Origin: Paracoccus marinaquae
GTDB lineage: Bacteria; Pseudomonadota; Alphaproteobacteria; Rhodobacterales; Rhodobacteraceae
DNA: 45,992 nucleotides
Direction of reading: 5' to 3'
NCBI RefSeq assembly: GCF_018860165.1
Contig: NZ_JAHKNG010000029.1
Location: 1 to 45,992 of the forward strand
Shown here: positions 45,867-45,992 of the stretch, in pieces
How positions within the stretch are numbered: position 1 is the stretch's first letter
Layout of the letters: every line of letters starts with the position of its first letter
The notes under the pieces: model-generated
What the model was told of the DNA's origin: nothing
Database searches by the model: none
The model's input: only the letters and a program-made list of their open reading frames with translations
Position numbers and translations under genes: made by a program

Positions 45867-45992
45867 GGAGTGTCAGGAACTCTGTGTATCTGATCCGGCC
45901 CATGCAGTTTCAGATACTCAAGCGGCGAAGCGCTCGCCGAACATTATGGCGAACTGGTTGCGGGCCGCAAACCATTCTCGGACGTTTCGGCC
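45867..45992 (-). mobile_element. IS256-family-like element, one end
   Basis: GGAGTGTCAGGAACTCTGTG at 45867 resembles the terminal inverted repeats of IS256/Mutator elements, which typically read like GGNNTGTC...TCTGTGT. Thirty bases further in lies the 3' end of a minus-strand gene with an IS256-like C-terminus. The other end and the target duplication are outside the window. Confidence 0.5.
45918..45992 (-). CDS. IS256-family-like transposase, C-terminal 24 residues
   Basis: The last 24 codons read GRNVREWFAARNQFAIMFG and end ERFAA. The W..A.NQFAI.F..R pattern is found at the C-terminus of IS256/Mutator transposases. The DDE residues are outside the window. The assignment depends on this short motif and the adjacent inverted-repeat-like end. 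Confidence 0.5.
   Translation of the reverse strand, partial: GRNVREWFAARNQFAIMFGERFAA

Overview
The window looks like a chromosomal segment of a high-GC alphaproteobacterium, most like Paracoccus or another Rhodobacteraceae. This rests on strong GC bias at third codon positions, overlapping ATGA gene junctions, and a mix of TTT, TRAP and Dpp-type transporters around catabolic operons. No rRNA, tRNA or CRISPR array was seen.

Region 1 (1-7.4 kb) is an L-arabonate-type sugar-acid pathway. A 2-oxoglutarate-semialdehyde dehydrogenase (cut by the window edge), a DapA-family dehydratase/aldolase and an IlvD/Edd dehydratase point left. A complete tripartite tricarboxylate transporter (TctC-TctB-TctA) and a LacI regulator point right. 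Two copies of one LacI-like 12-bp palindrome lie in the divergent promoter region. Region 2 (7.4-21.5 kb), after an unrelated DUF475 membrane protein, is a second sugar-acid regulon: an Ldh2-type dehydrogenase, a peptide-type solute-binding protein, 5-dehydro-4-deoxyglucarate dehydratase, a GntR regulator, a dppBC-DF ABC transporter with a D-2-hydroxyacid dehydrogenase, an EamA transporter, a second IlvD/Edd dehydratase and an RraA-family protein. Three copies of one 17-bp operator-like sequence precede its three main transcription units, so GntR probably controls the whole block. Both pathways plausibly end in 2-oxoglutarate semialdehyde and could share the dehydrogenase at the left edge.

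Region 3 (21.7-32.7 kb) is a homogentisate pathway: hmgA, maleylacetoacetate isomerase, fumarylacetoacetase, a TRAP transporter, two paralogous MarR regulators placed tail to tail, a LuxR-type regulator, and an MBL-fold protein + flavoprotein hydroxylase + DUF2783 set that may make homogentisate from 3-hydroxyphenylacetate. The operators form a family built on GTTGC-N4-GCAAC, GTTTC-N4-GAAAC and hybrids of the two half-sites. This is the most interesting regulatory signal in the window.

Region 4 (33-46 kb) is accessory. It holds an RTX calcium-binding repeat protein whose natural start is followed by an in-frame TAG at codon 5, an IS200/IS605-type insertion, and a decaying prophage virion module read leftwards with ATGA overlaps. 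The module comprises an SGNH-hydrolase tail fibre, an 836-residue helical virion protein, a large polyvalent protein (lytic transglycosylase + DdrB-like ParB + PBECR-like nuclease domains) with a frameshift, and a truncated helical protein. The right end is a rearranged, oppositely oriented phage fragment cut by what looks like an IS256-family element running off the window.
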